The notes under the pieces were generated by a model. It was not told the origin of the DNA. It was given only the letters and a program-made list of their open reading frames with translations, and made no database searches. Positions 16,763 to 26,425 of a stretch of DNA of 64,000 bases are shown here, piece by piece. This DNA is from Vibrio sp. RE88. GTDB lineage: Bacteria > Pseudomonadota > Gammaproteobacteria > Enterobacterales > Vibrionaceae. The translations under genes and the position numbers were made by a program. Location of the stretch: the NCBI RefSeq assembly GCF_013113835.1, contig NZ_VTYQ01000001.1:248001-312000 (forward strand), written 5' to 3'. The first letter of the stretch is position 1, and every line of letters starts with the position of its first letter.

Positions 16763-18457
16763 TTAGTCTGAACTCGGGAAATGGTGCTTAGAGTCTAGGC
16801 TGTATATCGCCGTCACACATTTTCCTTGTTTCGAATAATCTAATGAGTCACATAGTTCTGAAGCCAGTACAATGCCTCTTCCATGGGTTAAGGACTTATC
16901 GATGCTTTGCTTCAGCTTGTTGTAGTCAAAACCAACACCATTGTGTTCCAGCTCCAATACAAGCTGCTTTTGCTCTGGTTTGTAATCGATAAACAAGGTC
17001 ACCCAAAGCTCTTCAGATAGCTCTTTGAGCTTCTCTTCGCGCAACTGATAAAACGTGAAGAAACCATCAGGCTCTTCCTTAATTTTCGAATCCAGATGCA
17101 ATAAGCCATGTTCAATCGCGTTAGCAAACAACTCAGATAAAACGGAGCAAACTAGATCCAAGTGGGGTCCTGTCATCACACCGGTCAGGAACTGTCTGAC
17201 TTCACTCATCACCGTCACGGACTTAAGCACGGAAGCTGGGAAACGCATCTTCGACTGCGCCGGTGTTTTACTGAGATAAAAACTATTTTGCTGAACCACT
17301 TTATCGTTGCTGTTTGAAATCGGAAACTCCATCGCCAAAATAGACAAATCATCGCCCACATTGCGATTGGCAAACTTTCTCACCGACTCAAACAGCGTCG
17401 GGATCATCGCTCTCCCAGACGTTAATGCTGCTTCCAATCGCTCTTGACCAAACTGCTCCCCGAGCCCATTTTCAGCTTCTATAACGCCATCGGTGTAACA
17501 GAGAATCTTTTGGTCTGGTTCCATTTTGAAGTGCACCAGATCGGTTTCAAACTCGTGAGGTTTTAAAACGCCCAGCGGCATATGCGTGGAAACCAGTTTG
17601 CGACTGATAGAGCCATCCTTATCCAGCAAGTAGCCGTCAGGCAAGCCACCGCCCCACCAAGAAACTTCAAACCCGTTGGCTCGAATTTCAAATACGCTAG
17701 CCGCTAGCATCATACCCATCGGCAAGAAGCGCACTAATACGTCATTGAGTTCGCGAACAATTTCGCCCAGTGATAGACCTTTTGAGGCCATGGAGAAGAA
17801 GGCTCGAGTTGCAGGAATAGCCGAAATAGCCGCCGGAAGACCGTGCCCTGTGGCATCGGCAATCATCACGTATACTCCGCCATGAGGCCGATTGGCCACA
17901 ACAATCAGATCACCGTTGAAAACCGTCGATGGAGTTGAAATATAGTTGATGCCATAAATGCTTTTCACTTGAGCGCTCATTTCCTCCATTAAGTTGGAGA
18001 AAATAGACTCCGCGATCGCATAGTCATAGCGCACTTGTTCGTGAAACTTACTCAGCTCATCACGATGTTCCTTCACCTCATTATGCATCTTTACAATTCG
18101 ATAGTGCGCTTGAACTTTCGCCACTAACACACTTCGCTCGACTGGCTTGGGAATAAAGTCTTCCCCTAATGTCAGGCATCGCTCAAACGAATCGTGATCA
18201 TCAAGCACGGTAAGAAAGATGATCGGCATATGAAGTTTAGGGAACGCATCACGAATTTCCTGTGCTGTCGTAAAACCATCCTTCACTGGCATCATCACAT
18301 CCAACAAGATGACATCCGGCAGAGATGGCATCTTGTGCATTGCTTCAACGACACCCTCACCATTTTCGAACGTCGTGACTTCTTCCGCCATTTCGCTGAG
18401 CATGAATCGACACAACTCTCGATTCGTAGCGTGGTCGTCAATTATCATGACATGCAT
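16763..18457 (-). CDS. Response regulator with PP2C phosphatase and anti-sigma-type ATPase domains (HsbR-like)
   Basis: Three-domain partner-switching regulator. Residues 1-120: REC receiver with phospho-acceptor D53 in LLDVMMP and PKPVER. About 160-380: SpoIIE-type PP2C phosphatase (NGDLIVVANRPHGGVYVMIA, DATGHGLPAA, CYTDGVIEAEN, GDDLSILAMEF). About 420-555: HATPase_c_2 kinase domain of RsbW type (LSELFANAIEHG, then HNGVGFD and THGRGIVLASEL). The order matches Pseudomonas HsbR, whose phosphatase and kinase activities control phosphorylation of an STAS antagonist. The STAS gene lies 17 bases upstream in the same operon and is its obvious substrate. A phosphorelay from the local CheA to this REC domain is plausible but inferred. 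Confidence 0.9.
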   Translation of the reverse strand: MHVMIIDDHATNRELCRFMLSEMAEEVTTFENGEGVVEAMHKMPSLPDVILLDVMMPVKDGFTTAQEIRDAFPKLHMPIIFLTVLDDHDSFERCLTLGEDFIPKPVERSVLVAKVQAHYRIVKMHNEVKEHRDELSKFHEQVRYDYAIAESIFSNLMEEMSAQVKSIYGINYISTPSTVFNGDLIVVANRPHGGVYVMIADATGHGLPAAISAIPATRAFFSMASKGLSLGEIVRELNDVLVRFLPMGMMLAASVFEIRANGFEVSWWGGGLPDGYLLDKDGSISRKLVSTHMPLGVLKPHEFETDLVHFKMEPDQKILCYTDGVIEAENGLGEQFGQERLEAALTSGRAMIPTLFESVRKFANRNVGDDLSILAMEFPISNSNDKVVQQNSFYLSKTPAQSKMRFPASVLKSVTVMSEVRQFLTGVMTGPHLDLVCSVLSELFANAIEHGLLHLDSKIKEEPDGFFTFYQLREEKLKELSEELWVTLFIDYKPEQKQLVLELEHNGVGFDYNKLKQSIDKSLTHGRGIVLASELCDSLDYSKQGKCVTAIYSLDSKHHFPSSD

Positions 18458-18474
18458 ACGACCCTCCTTAACCG

Positions 18475-18774
18475 CTATTCGATAGAAAACTTCTTATCAA
18501 AACGAGAAATGGTCAGTATCTTTCGCACCTGTGGCAATGTATTGGTAATTCGGATCATCCCATCATCCTGCTCAAGATAGTTGTGCATATTAAGCAACAT
18601 ACCCAGCCCCGCACTATCTATATAATCGACTTTTCGCAAATCGATGATAAAACGAAAGTCTTTCTTGTCTGAATAACAACGACGAAACTCTTGGACCAGA
18701 TTAAACCCAAAAGCCCCTTCAATTAAGATGGTTACTTGCTTGGAATGTGCATCAACTTCAGCTTCTACGGACAT
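18475..18774 (-). CDS. STAS-domain anti-sigma factor antagonist (HsbA-like)
   Basis: 99-residue single STAS domain of the SpoIIAA/HsbA type. The phospho-acceptor serine is S54 in YIDSAGLGML. It is encoded 17 bases upstream of the REC-PP2C-HATPase gene, which should dephosphorylate and phosphorylate it, so the pair forms a partner switch. In Pseudomonas, HsbA binds either the anti-sigma FlgM or a diguanylate cyclase depending on phosphorylation; the partner here cannot be told. The gene lies between the membrane receptor and the phosphatase in the chemotaxis operon. Confidence 0.9.
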   Translation of the reverse strand: MSVEAEVDAHSKQVTILIEGAFGFNLVQEFRRCYSDKKDFRFIIDLRKVDYIDSAGLGMLLNMHNYLEQDDGMIRITNTLPQVRKILTISRFDKKFSIE

Positions 18775-18838
18775 AATATTTCCTTTTCAACAACGAAGAC
18801 GGCACCGCCTCCACGACAATATGTATATGCTTGACTCA

Positions 18839-20008
18839 TCAGAATAACTCTACCTCTCCCTCTTCAATACTTTCCTGGGAAGCAGCAGGAGCCCCGCGAT
18901 GTTCTATGTTTGATTTCAGGTCCGCCACAGCCTGATTCATCTCATCAAGATCTAGGCTGCCATTGGCATGAGCAATCAGTATTTCTGCTACCTGATCGAG
19001 GAAACCGACACTGATCTTGGCGTAATCCCCTTGCTGGACAATGATGTCTGTAAACTGCAATGCCCTGATACCATCACCAACACGGGTATGCAGCGTGACA
19101 CCAATGGATTTGATTTTTTGAACTTCCTGCTCGACGACCGCGTTAGCCTCTTTCACACCTCGAAGCATATCATCCACTTTATCCTTAGACTCTATCGCTT
19201 CAGTCATATCGATTGATGCCATCTCACCGACCGTTTTATTGGCTTCTTTAACCGTATCCTGAGCTACATTAATTTCCTTTTCTATTTCGCTGTTAAGTTC
19301 TTTTGCTTTGACAGACAGGTTTCTTACCTCTTGCGCCACAACAGCAAAGCCTCTCCCAGCCTCCCCAGCTCGTGCCGCTTCAATCGCCGCATTTAAGGCT
19401 AGTAGATTGGTTTGCTCAGAAAGGCCACGAACTTGCGCTAACAGTTTAAACACCGCATCCAGCTTCTCGGACATGTCATGAATGCTGTGTACTGCAGAAA
19501 TACTCTTCTCAGAGATATTAACGAGCGTGTCAACGAACTGGCGAATAATGCCTTCCGTTTTGGGCAGAACCTGAGTGATATCATAGGCGTTATCTTTATT
19601 ACCCATGATGTTACTCACTAGCTCTTCAGCAATGGCATTTTGACCCTCGGCCAATTTCTGCATTTCAAAAAAGCTTTCATTTAGCGTTTCCGCCGACTCA
19701 TCAACAACGCCATGCTGATGATCTAACGGTTCATTAAGTTGAAGGGATATTTTTCCTAATATCTCGCTGACCTGTAGGCTGACCTGCTTCTCATCCGAAG
19801 ATGACTTTGCCCGGAGCTCATTTAACTCAGGCTTACTTGGCGTGGAAGCACCTCTAGGGAAGACAAACCACGGGATAGCCGCCGCAAGTACCATCACAGC
19901 AACATGCGCAATAGACGATGACAACGTCATGCCAATCGAAAGCAAGACAATCTGTGTCCCTATCGCAAGGGTATAGCGGATTTTCGGGGTCATTGTTATT
20001 TTATTCAT
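18839..20008 (-). CDS. Membrane-anchored chemoreceptor without periplasmic domain
   Basis: About 389 residues. Two adjacent hydrophobic helices (about 12-32 and 37-55) form a membrane hairpin with almost no periplasmic loop and no HAMP, then a helical cytoplasmic region with the conserved receptor tip ([20 protein letters not shown], then [20 protein letters not shown]). ATG at 20008 follows AGGGA; longer readings to 20035 lack support. The protein corresponds in position to VCA1088 of V. cholerae cluster III (from memory). The C-terminus EEGEVELF resembles the CheD tail. It starts 33 bases after cheB, within the same operon. A role in anchoring the array to the membrane rather than ligand sensing is inferred from the missing sensor. 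Confidence 0.88.
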   Translation of the reverse strand: MNKITMTPKIRYTLAIGTQIVLLSIGMTLSSSIAHVAVMVLAAAIPWFVFPRGASTPSKPELNELRAKSSSDEKQVSLQVSEILGKISLQLNEPLDHQHGVVDESAETLNESFFEMQKLAEGQNAIAEELVSNIMGNKDNAYDITQVLPKTEGIIRQFVDTLVNISEKSISAVHSIHDMSEKLDAVFKLLAQVRGLSEQTNLLALNAAIEAARAGEAGRGFAVVAQEVRNLSVKAKELNSEIEKEINVAQDTVKEANKTVGEMASIDMTEAIESKDKVDDMLRGVKEANAVVEQEVQKIKSIGVTLHTRVGDGIRALQFTDIIVQQGDYAKISVGFLDQVAEILIAHANGSLDLDEMNQAVADLKSNIEHRGAPAASQESIEEGEVELF

Positions 20009-20041
20009 AGTACATCCCTGACGTTGTGCCCGCACAGGCGC

Positions 20042-21079
20042 TTATTTCTTTAGGCAATCACATATTTTCTGGGGTATCTGTTTAAGACTCAGCACTTGCT
20101 GCGCAGCATTCATTTCAACTGCAACTCGCGGCATTCCCCAAACAACGGAAGACGCTTTATCCTGGGCGATAGTCATTGCCCCTTCTTCACGCATCTTAAG
20201 CATCCCTCTCGCTCCATCTTGACCCATACCAGTCAAGATAATGCCTATCGCATTTTTGCCTACCGTCTCAGCTACGGTATCAAACATCACATCAACCGAC
20301 GGTTTATGGCGATTTACCGTAGGTCGGTCGTCAATTTGGCAATATAAGTGCGCGCCACGTTTAACGACAACTAAGTGTTTATCACCCGGAGCCACATACG
20401 CGCAGCCGTTAACCAGTGGTGCTTTACTTGCTGCAAGCTCCTTGACCTGAATATCACTGTTATCATTAAGACGTTGAGCAAATGACGCACTGAACATAGC
20501 GCTAATGTGCTGAGTGATAACAATCGGTGGTAATCCAGAAGGCAGAGCAGATAACACTTGTCTGACGGCTTCTGTGCCTCCGGTCGAGGCACCTATCGCA
20601 ATCACTTCAACTTTGGTTCTCAGGTTCTGTGGTGCAATCTTCTGTGTGGGTGCGTGCTTAGTTCGATCCTGGAAAACATTGGCCCCAGCCGCCATTTTTA
20701 TCTTGTCATTGATATGATCTTTGTAATTAACCATCTCTCCTGAGTTGTCCACCGCAGGCTTAGGGAAATAGTCAACCGCTCCAAGCTCAAGCGCCGCTAA
20801 GGTTGGCTCAGCTCCATGCTGAGTAAGAGTCGATATCATGATGACCGGCATTGGACGCAAACGCATGAGATTTTTCAGGAACTGAACACCATTCATTTTT
20901 GGCATTTCAATGTCTAACGTCAGTACATCGGGATTGTGAATCTTGATCAGATCTCTAGCCTGATACGGATCCTCCGCCATAGCGACAACTTCAAGCTCAG
21001 GATCTGAATTGATCAACTGAGCAAGCAAAGCTCTGAAAACTGGAGAATCATCTACCACCAGTACTTTAATTTTCTTCAT
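20042..21079 (-). CDS. cheB: Chemotaxis methylesterase/glutamine deamidase CheB
   Basis: Response-regulated receptor methylesterase, 345 residues. REC domain (1-125) with D56 in [12 protein letters not shown]; linker; CheB catalytic domain with serine in [12 protein letters not shown], histidine in [10 protein letters not shown] and aspartate in [10 protein letters not shown], the Ser-His-Asp triad. The start codon overlaps the cheD stop (TAATG), so they are translationally coupled. It removes methyl groups from receptors of this cluster and opposes CheR. Position and order match the third chemotaxis cluster of V. cholerae. Confidence 0.95.
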   Translation of the reverse strand: MKKIKVLVVDDSPVFRALLAQLINSDPELEVVAMAEDPYQARDLIKIHNPDVLTLDIEMPKMNGVQFLKNLMRLRPMPVIMISTLTQHGAEPTLAALELGAVDYFPKPAVDNSGEMVNYKDHINDKIKMAAGANVFQDRTKHAPTQKIAPQNLRTKVEVIAIGASTGGTEAVRQVLSALPSGLPPIVITQHISAMFSASFAQRLNDNSDIQVKELAASKAPLVNGCAYVAPGDKHLVVVKRGAHLYCQIDDRPTVNRHKPSVDVMFDTVAETVGKNAIGIILTGMGQDGARGMLKMREEGAMTIAQDKASSVVWGMPRVAVEMNAAQQVLSLKQIPQKICDCLKK

Positions 21080-21723
21080 TAGAACAGCTCCACATCGTCA
21101 TCATGAGGGCGATGACTTTCTTTATCCAATTGACTGGCGTACTTATCTTCTTCTTGTTGTAGGTGATGAATTTCAGTATAGGGAATACGTTTCAGCCACG
21201 CTTGTCCTGTTAGCGGGTTGAAGATAATTTTACGTGGTTCAACGCCTCCTAAATCCTGAGCTACAACAGGTAAATTTTCCTGATCAACGTAATTGAGAAT
21301 AAACGAGATATTTTTTTCCCCAATCATGGAATGTCGACCTAACATTTGCGCCCCACCAAACAACTTAACTTTGAGTGACGAACGTCTTGCGCCTTGAGAA
21401 ATCAAGGTATTAATTAACATTTCCATCGCATGGCTACCGTAACGCGATGCAGTAGAAACAACTTCATCTGGGCGCCATGAATTGATTTCCGAATGATTAT
21501 GGAATGGCAGTAAGAAGTGGTTCATGCCACCGATGGCCGCATATTCATCCCAAACGCAAGCAGCGATACATGACCCTAACCCCGTCGCTATCAATTCATC
21601 TTCATGGGTACAGTAAAGCCCACCAGGAAACACCTTGATCATGTGCTTCTCTTTCTGAGGATGATAAAAACGATTAAAGTGGCTGTTTTCGTACTTTGGC
21701 TTGCCGGTCTTTAGCCCAATCAT
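21079..21723 (-). CDS. cheD: Chemoreceptor glutamine deamidase CheD
   Basis: 214 residues. The catalytic Cys-His pair is visible in [14 protein letters not shown] and [10 protein letters not shown], followed by the conserved Thr/Ser region and KLFGGAQML. About 30 residues precede the core, and the C-terminus is an acidic extension ending DDDVELF. CheD deamidates receptor glutamines and, in some systems, binds CheC; no cheC is present here. It sits eight bases after cheR and overlaps cheB. Presence of cheD is typical of F7-class clusters. Confidence 0.95.
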   Translation of the reverse strand: MIGLKTGKPKYENSHFNRFYHPQKEKHMIKVFPGGLYCTHEDELIATGLGSCIAACVWDEYAAIGGMNHFLLPFHNHSEINSWRPDEVVSTASRYGSHAMEMLINTLISQGARRSSLKVKLFGGAQMLGRHSMIGEKNISFILNYVDQENLPVVAQDLGGVEPRKIIFNPLTGQAWLKRIPYTEIHHLQQEEDKYASQLDKESHRPHDDDVELF

Positions 21724-21731
21724 AACTGCCC

Positions 21732-22556
21732 CTATTGTTTCGCATAGATGGTTTTGCCTAAGTGACGAAAAATATCGCTGCAGGCTCCGACACTTTCGGA
21801 GTGCCCGATAAATAAGATTCCGTTGGGTTTAAGCTGTTTATGGAACCGTCTGATAAGTTTTTCTTGGGTTGGCCTATCAAAGTAGATCATCACATTACGA
21901 CACGAGATCAGATCAAAGGGTTGCTTAAAATCCCACTTGTCCAACAAGTTTAGCTGATGAAATTGGATGTATTTTTGCAGCCCCTTAGCAATCTTTATGT
22001 TTCCCTCCTGACCGTCTCTTCCTTTAAAGAAACAGGGCTTTAAATACTGCTTAGGGATAGACGAAATTGCCTCATCACTGTAGACACCCCGCTTTGCATG
22101 AGAAAGAACTTTTGTATCAAGATCCGTTGCAGTGATGGATACCTGCTTAAACTGGTTAAAGGCGTTGCTACAGTAGAGGGAAGAAACAAAGCTGTACGGC
22201 TCTTCACCTGTCGAGCATCCTGCTGACCAAATCCTGATATTATTGGCTCCTTGTTGCTTCCATTCTTCGAGCATCACATTTTCCAAAAATTCAAAATGAT
22301 GATATTCGCGGAAAAACTGGGTTTTATTCGTCGTTAGGCTATTAATGAACCTCACTCGTTCGCTGCTGTCTTTTTCAATAACGGGTTTGTATTCAGAGAA
22401 ACGAGTGAGCCCTAGCCGCCTAAGCTGGCGGCTAATGCGTCCATAGACCATGGTTCGCTTTCGATCAGAGAAATAGATCCCTGCGTGTTTGTGCATGAAC
22501 CACTGAATAAACTTAAAATCTTTATCCGTTAGCTCAAACTCATTTGCAGACGCCAT
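21732..22556 (-). CDS. cheR: Chemotaxis protein methyltransferase CheR
   Basis: SAM-dependent receptor methyltransferase. N-terminal helical domain (about 1-75) with positively charged [11 protein letters not shown] that contacts receptors, then Rossmann domain with [13 protein letters not shown] (SAM motif), [11 protein letters not shown] and [17 protein letters not shown] at 22556, 14 bases after the receptor stop and behind a GAGGGGG site, is preferred to the frame extension to 22586 that would overlap the receptor gene. There is no TPR extension. The upstream receptor ends in a WEEF tail, a likely docking site for this enzyme. Confidence 0.95.
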   Translation of the reverse strand: MASANEFELTDKDFKFIQWFMHKHAGIYFSDRKRTMVYGRISRQLRRLGLTRFSEYKPVIEKDSSERVRFINSLTTNKTQFFREYHHFEFLENVMLEEWKQQGANNIRIWSAGCSTGEEPYSFVSSLYCSNAFNQFKQVSITATDLDTKVLSHAKRGVYSDEAISSIPKQYLKPCFFKGRDGQEGNIKIAKGLQKYIQFHQLNLLDKWDFKQPFDLISCRNVMIYFDRPTQEKLIRRFHKQLKPNGILFIGHSESVGACSDIFRHLGKTIYAKQ

Positions 22557-22570
22557 CTCCCCCTCACGAG

Positions 22571-25360
22571 TTAGAACTCTTCCCATTCGTCCCCTTCCTC
22601 ACCCGCTTTAAATCCTGCATTAGCAACGCGTGGTGTTCTTATTTCTCTGACATTACTGCTTTTTTGCCTAGTGTCTTTTGTCTTTTCTGAACTAAAGGTG
22701 GCAACATTCTCATCAGAAGCAAAGAAGTTCATCAGATGGATAAGTTGTTTACCTTCATCTTTCAGCGACTGGCTCGCTGCCGACGTTTCTTCAACCAAAG
22801 ACGCATTCTGCTGAGTCATTTCATCCATGGTTGTGATAGCGCGGTTGATCTCATCAATGCCTGTTGATTGCTCTAGGCTCGACGAAGCAATCTGAGCAAT
22901 CAACTCTGTTACTTTCTCAACTGCCTCAACGATTTCATTCAAGGTATCACCAGACTCATCCACCAACCTTGAGCCTTCGTCCACTTTCTCAACGCTATCT
23001 TTGATCAGTCCTTTGATTTCTTTTGCCGCCGCCGCACTTCGTTGTGCTAAGTTTCGAACTTCACCTGCAACCACAGCAAAACCACGCCCTTGTTCGCCAG
23101 CTCGAGCTGCTTCCACTGCCGCGTTCAGTGCTAGTAGGTTGGTCTGGAAGGCGATTTCATCGATAACACCAATGATGTCAGCAATTTTCTTACTCGCAGT
23201 GTTGATTTCAGACATGGCTGAAACCGCTTGGCCAACTACTTCGCCGCCTTTACTTGCTTTCTTAGTCGCATCTTCCGCGAGAGAATTTGCACCTTTCGCG
23301 TTATCGGCATTTTGGCGAACGGTGGCGGTCATCTGCTCCATACTTGCCGCTGTTTCTTCTAGATTAGAGGCTTGAGCTTCGACACGCTGGCTTAGGTCAT
23401 TGTTACCTTCAGCGATTTCCGTCGATGCCGTCGCGACTCGTGCCGAAGACTGAGTGATCTTGTCGACCATATTGCGCAGGTTGAGTATCGAAGTGTTAAC
23501 CGCATCAGATAATCGACCAAATTCACCTTTGTTGTCTTCCGACATATTGGTATTTAAGTCGCCATCAGCAACGCGGCTCATGACGTCAATACATTGGCCA
23601 ATTGGCTCAACCATGGTATCGAGTAAGTTATTGATGCCGTCCCCAAGCTCTTTCATAAAGCCGCTGTACACAGAGGTATCAATCCGTTCGTTAAACTCAC
23701 CAGAAATAGCGCGCTGAATCAGTGCTTCAACCTGGCGCTGACCATCTTGCTGCTCGGTGATGTCTTCCCACTGCAATGCTGGGCCAATGTAGTTACCTTG
23801 AGCATCATGCATGGCAATACAAGTCAGATTAAATTCCAGCCCGCCTACTGCGATATTGGAACTGAATGGAAGTCTGTCAGGGTTATTAATGATGTTTCTC
23901 TGGTGACTTGGATTTTTATGGAACACATCAATATTTTTGCCAATCAAGTTGCTGGCATCGAATCCTGGCAGTGCTTTCTGCAAATCACTTTCTCTGGACT
24001 TCAGTAAGGTCGACAATGCTGGGTTGAGATACTGAATAATACCGTCTTTGTCCGCCATCATCAGATTGGTGGTCATCCCTTTAACGGCAGAAGCTAAACG
24101 ACCAACTTCCTGCTCTTTCGCGCGCTCTTCAGTTACATCACGCCACTCAAGCGTATTACCGATGTAGTTGCCTTGCGAGTCTGTAATCGCAGCAACATTA
24201 AGCTCTATTTTGATATCCGCAATATCAATATCGGTTTTGTAAGGGAGATTATTCGGTGTAGAGAGAAGCTGTCTCTGATGGGCTGGGTTTTTATGGAACT
24301 CATCAATACAGCGCCCCATCAACCACTCTTCGGATGCCGTAAAGCCAGACCAGACTGTACGCAGCTTCGCTTCATGCTTACCAAACAAGTCAACGGTTTC
24401 TTTATTGGCATAGGTGATTAAAAAGTCTCGGTCTATCATCACCATCGCAGTTTGAGCTTGGTCAACCGCCGCTTGCAATCTTGCCACGTCATCTTGTTGA
24501 GCACGTATTGCGGTTACATCTGACCACTCCAAAGTATTACCGATGTAATTACCCTGCGAGTCTGTAATCGAAGCGACATTCAGCTCTATGGTTAGATCTG
24601 CAATTTGAATATCGGTCTTGTATGGCAAATTCGATGGGTCAGACAGCAATTGTCTTTGGTGTGCTGGGTTCTTATGGAACTCATCGATGCAGCGCCCCAT
24701 CAGCCAGTCTTCTGAAGCGGTAAAGCCGGACCATACAGTCCGCAGTGTCGCCTCATGTTTACCAAACAATTTGATGGTTTCTTGGTTGGCATACGTAATA
24801 TTGAAATCACGGTCAATCATCACCATCGCCGTTTGAGCTTGATCTACCGCGGCTTGCAGTCTGGCAATATCATCTTGCTGGGCAATAGCCGCCGTAACGT
24901 CAGACCATTCCAACGTGTTACCAACGTAGTTACCTTGGCCGTCAATGATCGCGCCGACATTCAGCTCGATTTTTACATCTTTGACGTCAATGGTAGTGGT
25001 GTATGGCAGATTTGAAGGGTTGGACAACATTTGACGCTGATGCGCGGGGTTTGCGTGAAAGCCATCAATACAATAGCCCATCAGAAACTCTTCGTCGGCA
25101 CGGAAGTTAGGCCAGAAAGACTGAAACAACGCTTCGTGTGTTTTCAGTAGGTCCATCGACTTCCGATTCACATAGGTAATGTTAAAATCCCGGTCGATCA
25201 TCATTAACGCGGTCTGCGCTGCGTTCAACGCTGAAAAGAGTTGTTCTTTCGACAACCCTTTATTACTTTCAGGCTCGTATTCATCCATTAAACTATCCTG
25301 CGCAGACGAAGCAAATTGCTCCGCAGCAGCAGGCTGTGGTTTCCGATTCCAAAATGCCAT
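22571..25360 (-). CDS. Soluble chemoreceptor with four tandem PAS domains (Aer2-like)
   Basis: 929-residue cytoplasmic receptor with no membrane segment. Four consecutive PAS modules of about 127 residues (about 41-167, 168-294, 295-421, 422-546) are followed by two HAMP-like units (about 547-640) and a signalling hairpin (tip [20 protein letters not shown] near 735-755), and the protein ends DEWEEF. Each module has F-H-x-N-P-x-H-Q-R and an L-E/Q-W strand (H102/H107 and W152; H229/H234 and W279; H356/H361 and W406; H481/H486 and W531). These are the positions expected for the heme-binding histidine and oxygen-contacting tryptophan of Aer2 PAS-heme domains (family knowledge). V. cholerae Aer2, in the same locus, has two such domains. 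The WEEF tail is like the GWEEF CheR-binding pentapeptide of Pseudomonas Aer2. Confidence 0.92.
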   Translation of the reverse strand: MAFWNRKPQPAAAEQFASSAQDSLMDEYEPESNKGLSKEQLFSALNAAQTALMMIDRDFNITYVNRKSMDLLKTHEALFQSFWPNFRADEEFLMGYCIDGFHANPAHQRQMLSNPSNLPYTTTIDVKDVKIELNVGAIIDGQGNYVGNTLEWSDVTAAIAQQDDIARLQAAVDQAQTAMVMIDRDFNITYANQETIKLFGKHEATLRTVWSGFTASEDWLMGRCIDEFHKNPAHQRQLLSDPSNLPYKTDIQIADLTIELNVASITDSQGNYIGNTLEWSDVTAIRAQQDDVARLQAAVDQAQTAMVMIDRDFLITYANKETVDLFGKHEAKLRTVWSGFTASEEWLMGRCIDEFHKNPAHQRQLLSTPNNLPYKTDIDIADIKIELNVAAITDSQGNYIGNTLEWRDVTEERAKEQEVGRLASAVKGMTTNLMMADKDGIIQYLNPALSTLLKSRESDLQKALPGFDASNLIGKNIDVFHKNPSHQRNIINNPDRLPFSSNIAVGGLEFNLTCIAMHDAQGNYIGPALQWEDITEQQDGQRQVEALIQRAISGEFNERIDTSVYSGFMKELGDGINNLLDTMVEPIGQCIDVMSRVADGDLNTNMSEDNKGEFGRLSDAVNTSILNLRNMVDKITQSSARVATASTEIAEGNNDLSQRVEAQASNLEETAASMEQMTATVRQNADNAKGANSLAEDATKKASKGGEVVGQAVSAMSEINTASKKIADIIGVIDEIAFQTNLLALNAAVEAARAGEQGRGFAVVAGEVRNLAQRSAAAAKEIKGLIKDSVEKVDEGSRLVDESGDTLNEIVEAVEKVTELIAQIASSSLEQSTGIDEINRAITTMDEMTQQNASLVEETSAASQSLKDEGKQLIHLMNFFASDENVATFSSEKTKDTRQKSSNVREIRTPRVANAGFKAGEEGDEWEEF
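24098..25240 (-). repeat. Threefold 381-bp tandem PAS repeat inside receptor gene
   Basis: Three in-frame units of 381 bp (25240-24860, 24859-24479, 24478-24098) encode PAS modules 1-3. Units two and three are nearly identical in protein (both begin [19 protein letters not shown] and share [20 protein letters not shown]), pointing to a recent duplication. The fourth module (24097-23723) is more diverged. Confidence 0.85.
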
Positions 25361-25397
25361 GAGTCACCTCTCACTGGTTGCTTCGTTTGACGTGTTT

Positions 25398-25868
25398 TTA
25401 AGCCCAACTCTCTTCGTTCTGGTCAGGTACAACAAGCTCTGATACATCAAACAGAGCCTCAAGATTTATTAGTATCAGATGACCATTTTCGACGGAGGCA
25501 ATACCTCTTATATAACTGTGGTCAACTGTATGGGATACATGTGGCGCTGGTTTTATTTGTTCATCCGTTAACGGATAGACTTCGGATACACCGTCAACAA
25601 TAATGCCTAACGGATGCATATCGGCATCATTGAGAACAATCACCACTGTCGTTGCGCCGATCTGCGCCGGTGGTAATCCGAAACGAGATCGCAGGTCCAC
25701 GATAGGGACATACTCTCCACGAATCTCTAGTACACCGAGCATATAATCTGGCGAGCTGGGAACTTCACGTACTGAGCTCCAACCGCGAACTTCACGGACA
25801 TCAAGAATAGGCACGCCATACTCGTCATCCCCTAGCACAAAGCTCAAAAACTCTTGCGGTATGATCAT
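25398..25868 (-). CDS. cheW: Chemotaxis coupling protein CheW (second copy)
   Basis: 156-residue CheW adaptor joining receptors to CheA. Typical landmarks: FLSFVLGDDEYGVPILDVRE, a PSSPDYMLGVLEIRGEYVPIV stretch (conserved N/E-x-R-G turn), and VVIVLNDADMHPLGIIVD followed by VSEVYPL. Its ATG overlaps the stop of the upstream cheW by four bases (ATGA), so the two are coupled. Having two different CheW proteins next to each other is a feature of the F7 cluster, where one may occupy CheW-only rings in the array. Confidence 0.93.
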   Translation of the reverse strand: MIIPQEFLSFVLGDDEYGVPILDVREVRGWSSVREVPSSPDYMLGVLEIRGEYVPIVDLRSRFGLPPAQIGATTVVIVLNDADMHPLGIIVDGVSEVYPLTDEQIKPAPHVSHTVDHSYIRGIASVENGHLILINLEALFDVSELVVPDQNEESWA

Positions 25869-26416
25869 GACTCTTTCCTCAAAATTCGGTCTATGTTGAG
25901 AAGCTCTTCAGTATTGAGCAACGACATGACTTGTTCGCCAACATTAATCAATCCCTGTAGATAAGGAGAAACCGCTGACTCACCCACTCCCGGATATAGC
26001 TCATTTTGACCCTGGCTAACGACATCGCTCACTGCATCAACCACTAAGCCCATTAAACGTTCACTTTCTTCTGCCTGAAAGCGCAGTACAATCACAACAG
26101 TACTTGGCAGGTATTCGCATTCACCGATTTCAAACCGGCTACGTAAATCCACCACAGGCACAATCATTCCTCGCAGATTGATAACGCCTTTCACATATTG
26201 TGGTGCTCGTGGTATGGGTGTTGGGCGCTCCCAAACACGAATCTCTTCGACATCTTTTATCTCTACACCGTACAGTTCGCTTGCCAGCTTAAAGCTTAAG
26301 AAGTCGGCACTTTCTGAAACCCCTTCTTCACTCACTTGCTCCAAAACGGCCTGAGCCTGGGCTTCAATCGCCTGGCGAGAGTCGACTTCTGTTGCCGTTA
26401 CCATCGCAGATTCCAT
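25865..26416 (-). CDS. cheW: Chemotaxis coupling protein CheW (first copy)
   Basis: 183 residues: a 35-residue acidic N-terminal extension, then the CheW fold (FLSFKLASELYGVEIKDVEE, APQYVKGVINLRGMIVPVVD, RLMGLVVDAVSDV). The N-terminal extension distinguishes it from the second copy. It begins nine bases after cheA, behind AAGGGGG, and overlaps the next cheW. The two CheW proteins differ clearly, so they are probably not interchangeable. Confidence 0.93.
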   Translation of the reverse strand: MESAMVTATEVDSRQAIEAQAQAVLEQVSEEGVSESADFLSFKLASELYGVEIKDVEEIRVWERPTPIPRAPQYVKGVINLRGMIVPVVDLRSRFEIGECEYLPSTVVIVLRFQAEESERLMGLVVDAVSDVVSQGQNELYPGVGESAVSPYLQGLINVGEQVMSLLNTEELLNIDRILRKES

Positions 26417-26425
26417 TGCGCCCCC

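Noticed and set aside
23001..24421. Several plus-strand frames opposite the four-PAS receptor
   Set aside because: They are reverse readings of repeated receptor sequence; their similarity to each other reflects the PAS duplication.
25398..26416. The two cheW genes as a recent duplication
   Set aside because: They differ widely in sequence and N-terminal length; paired CheW proteins are an old feature of this cluster type.
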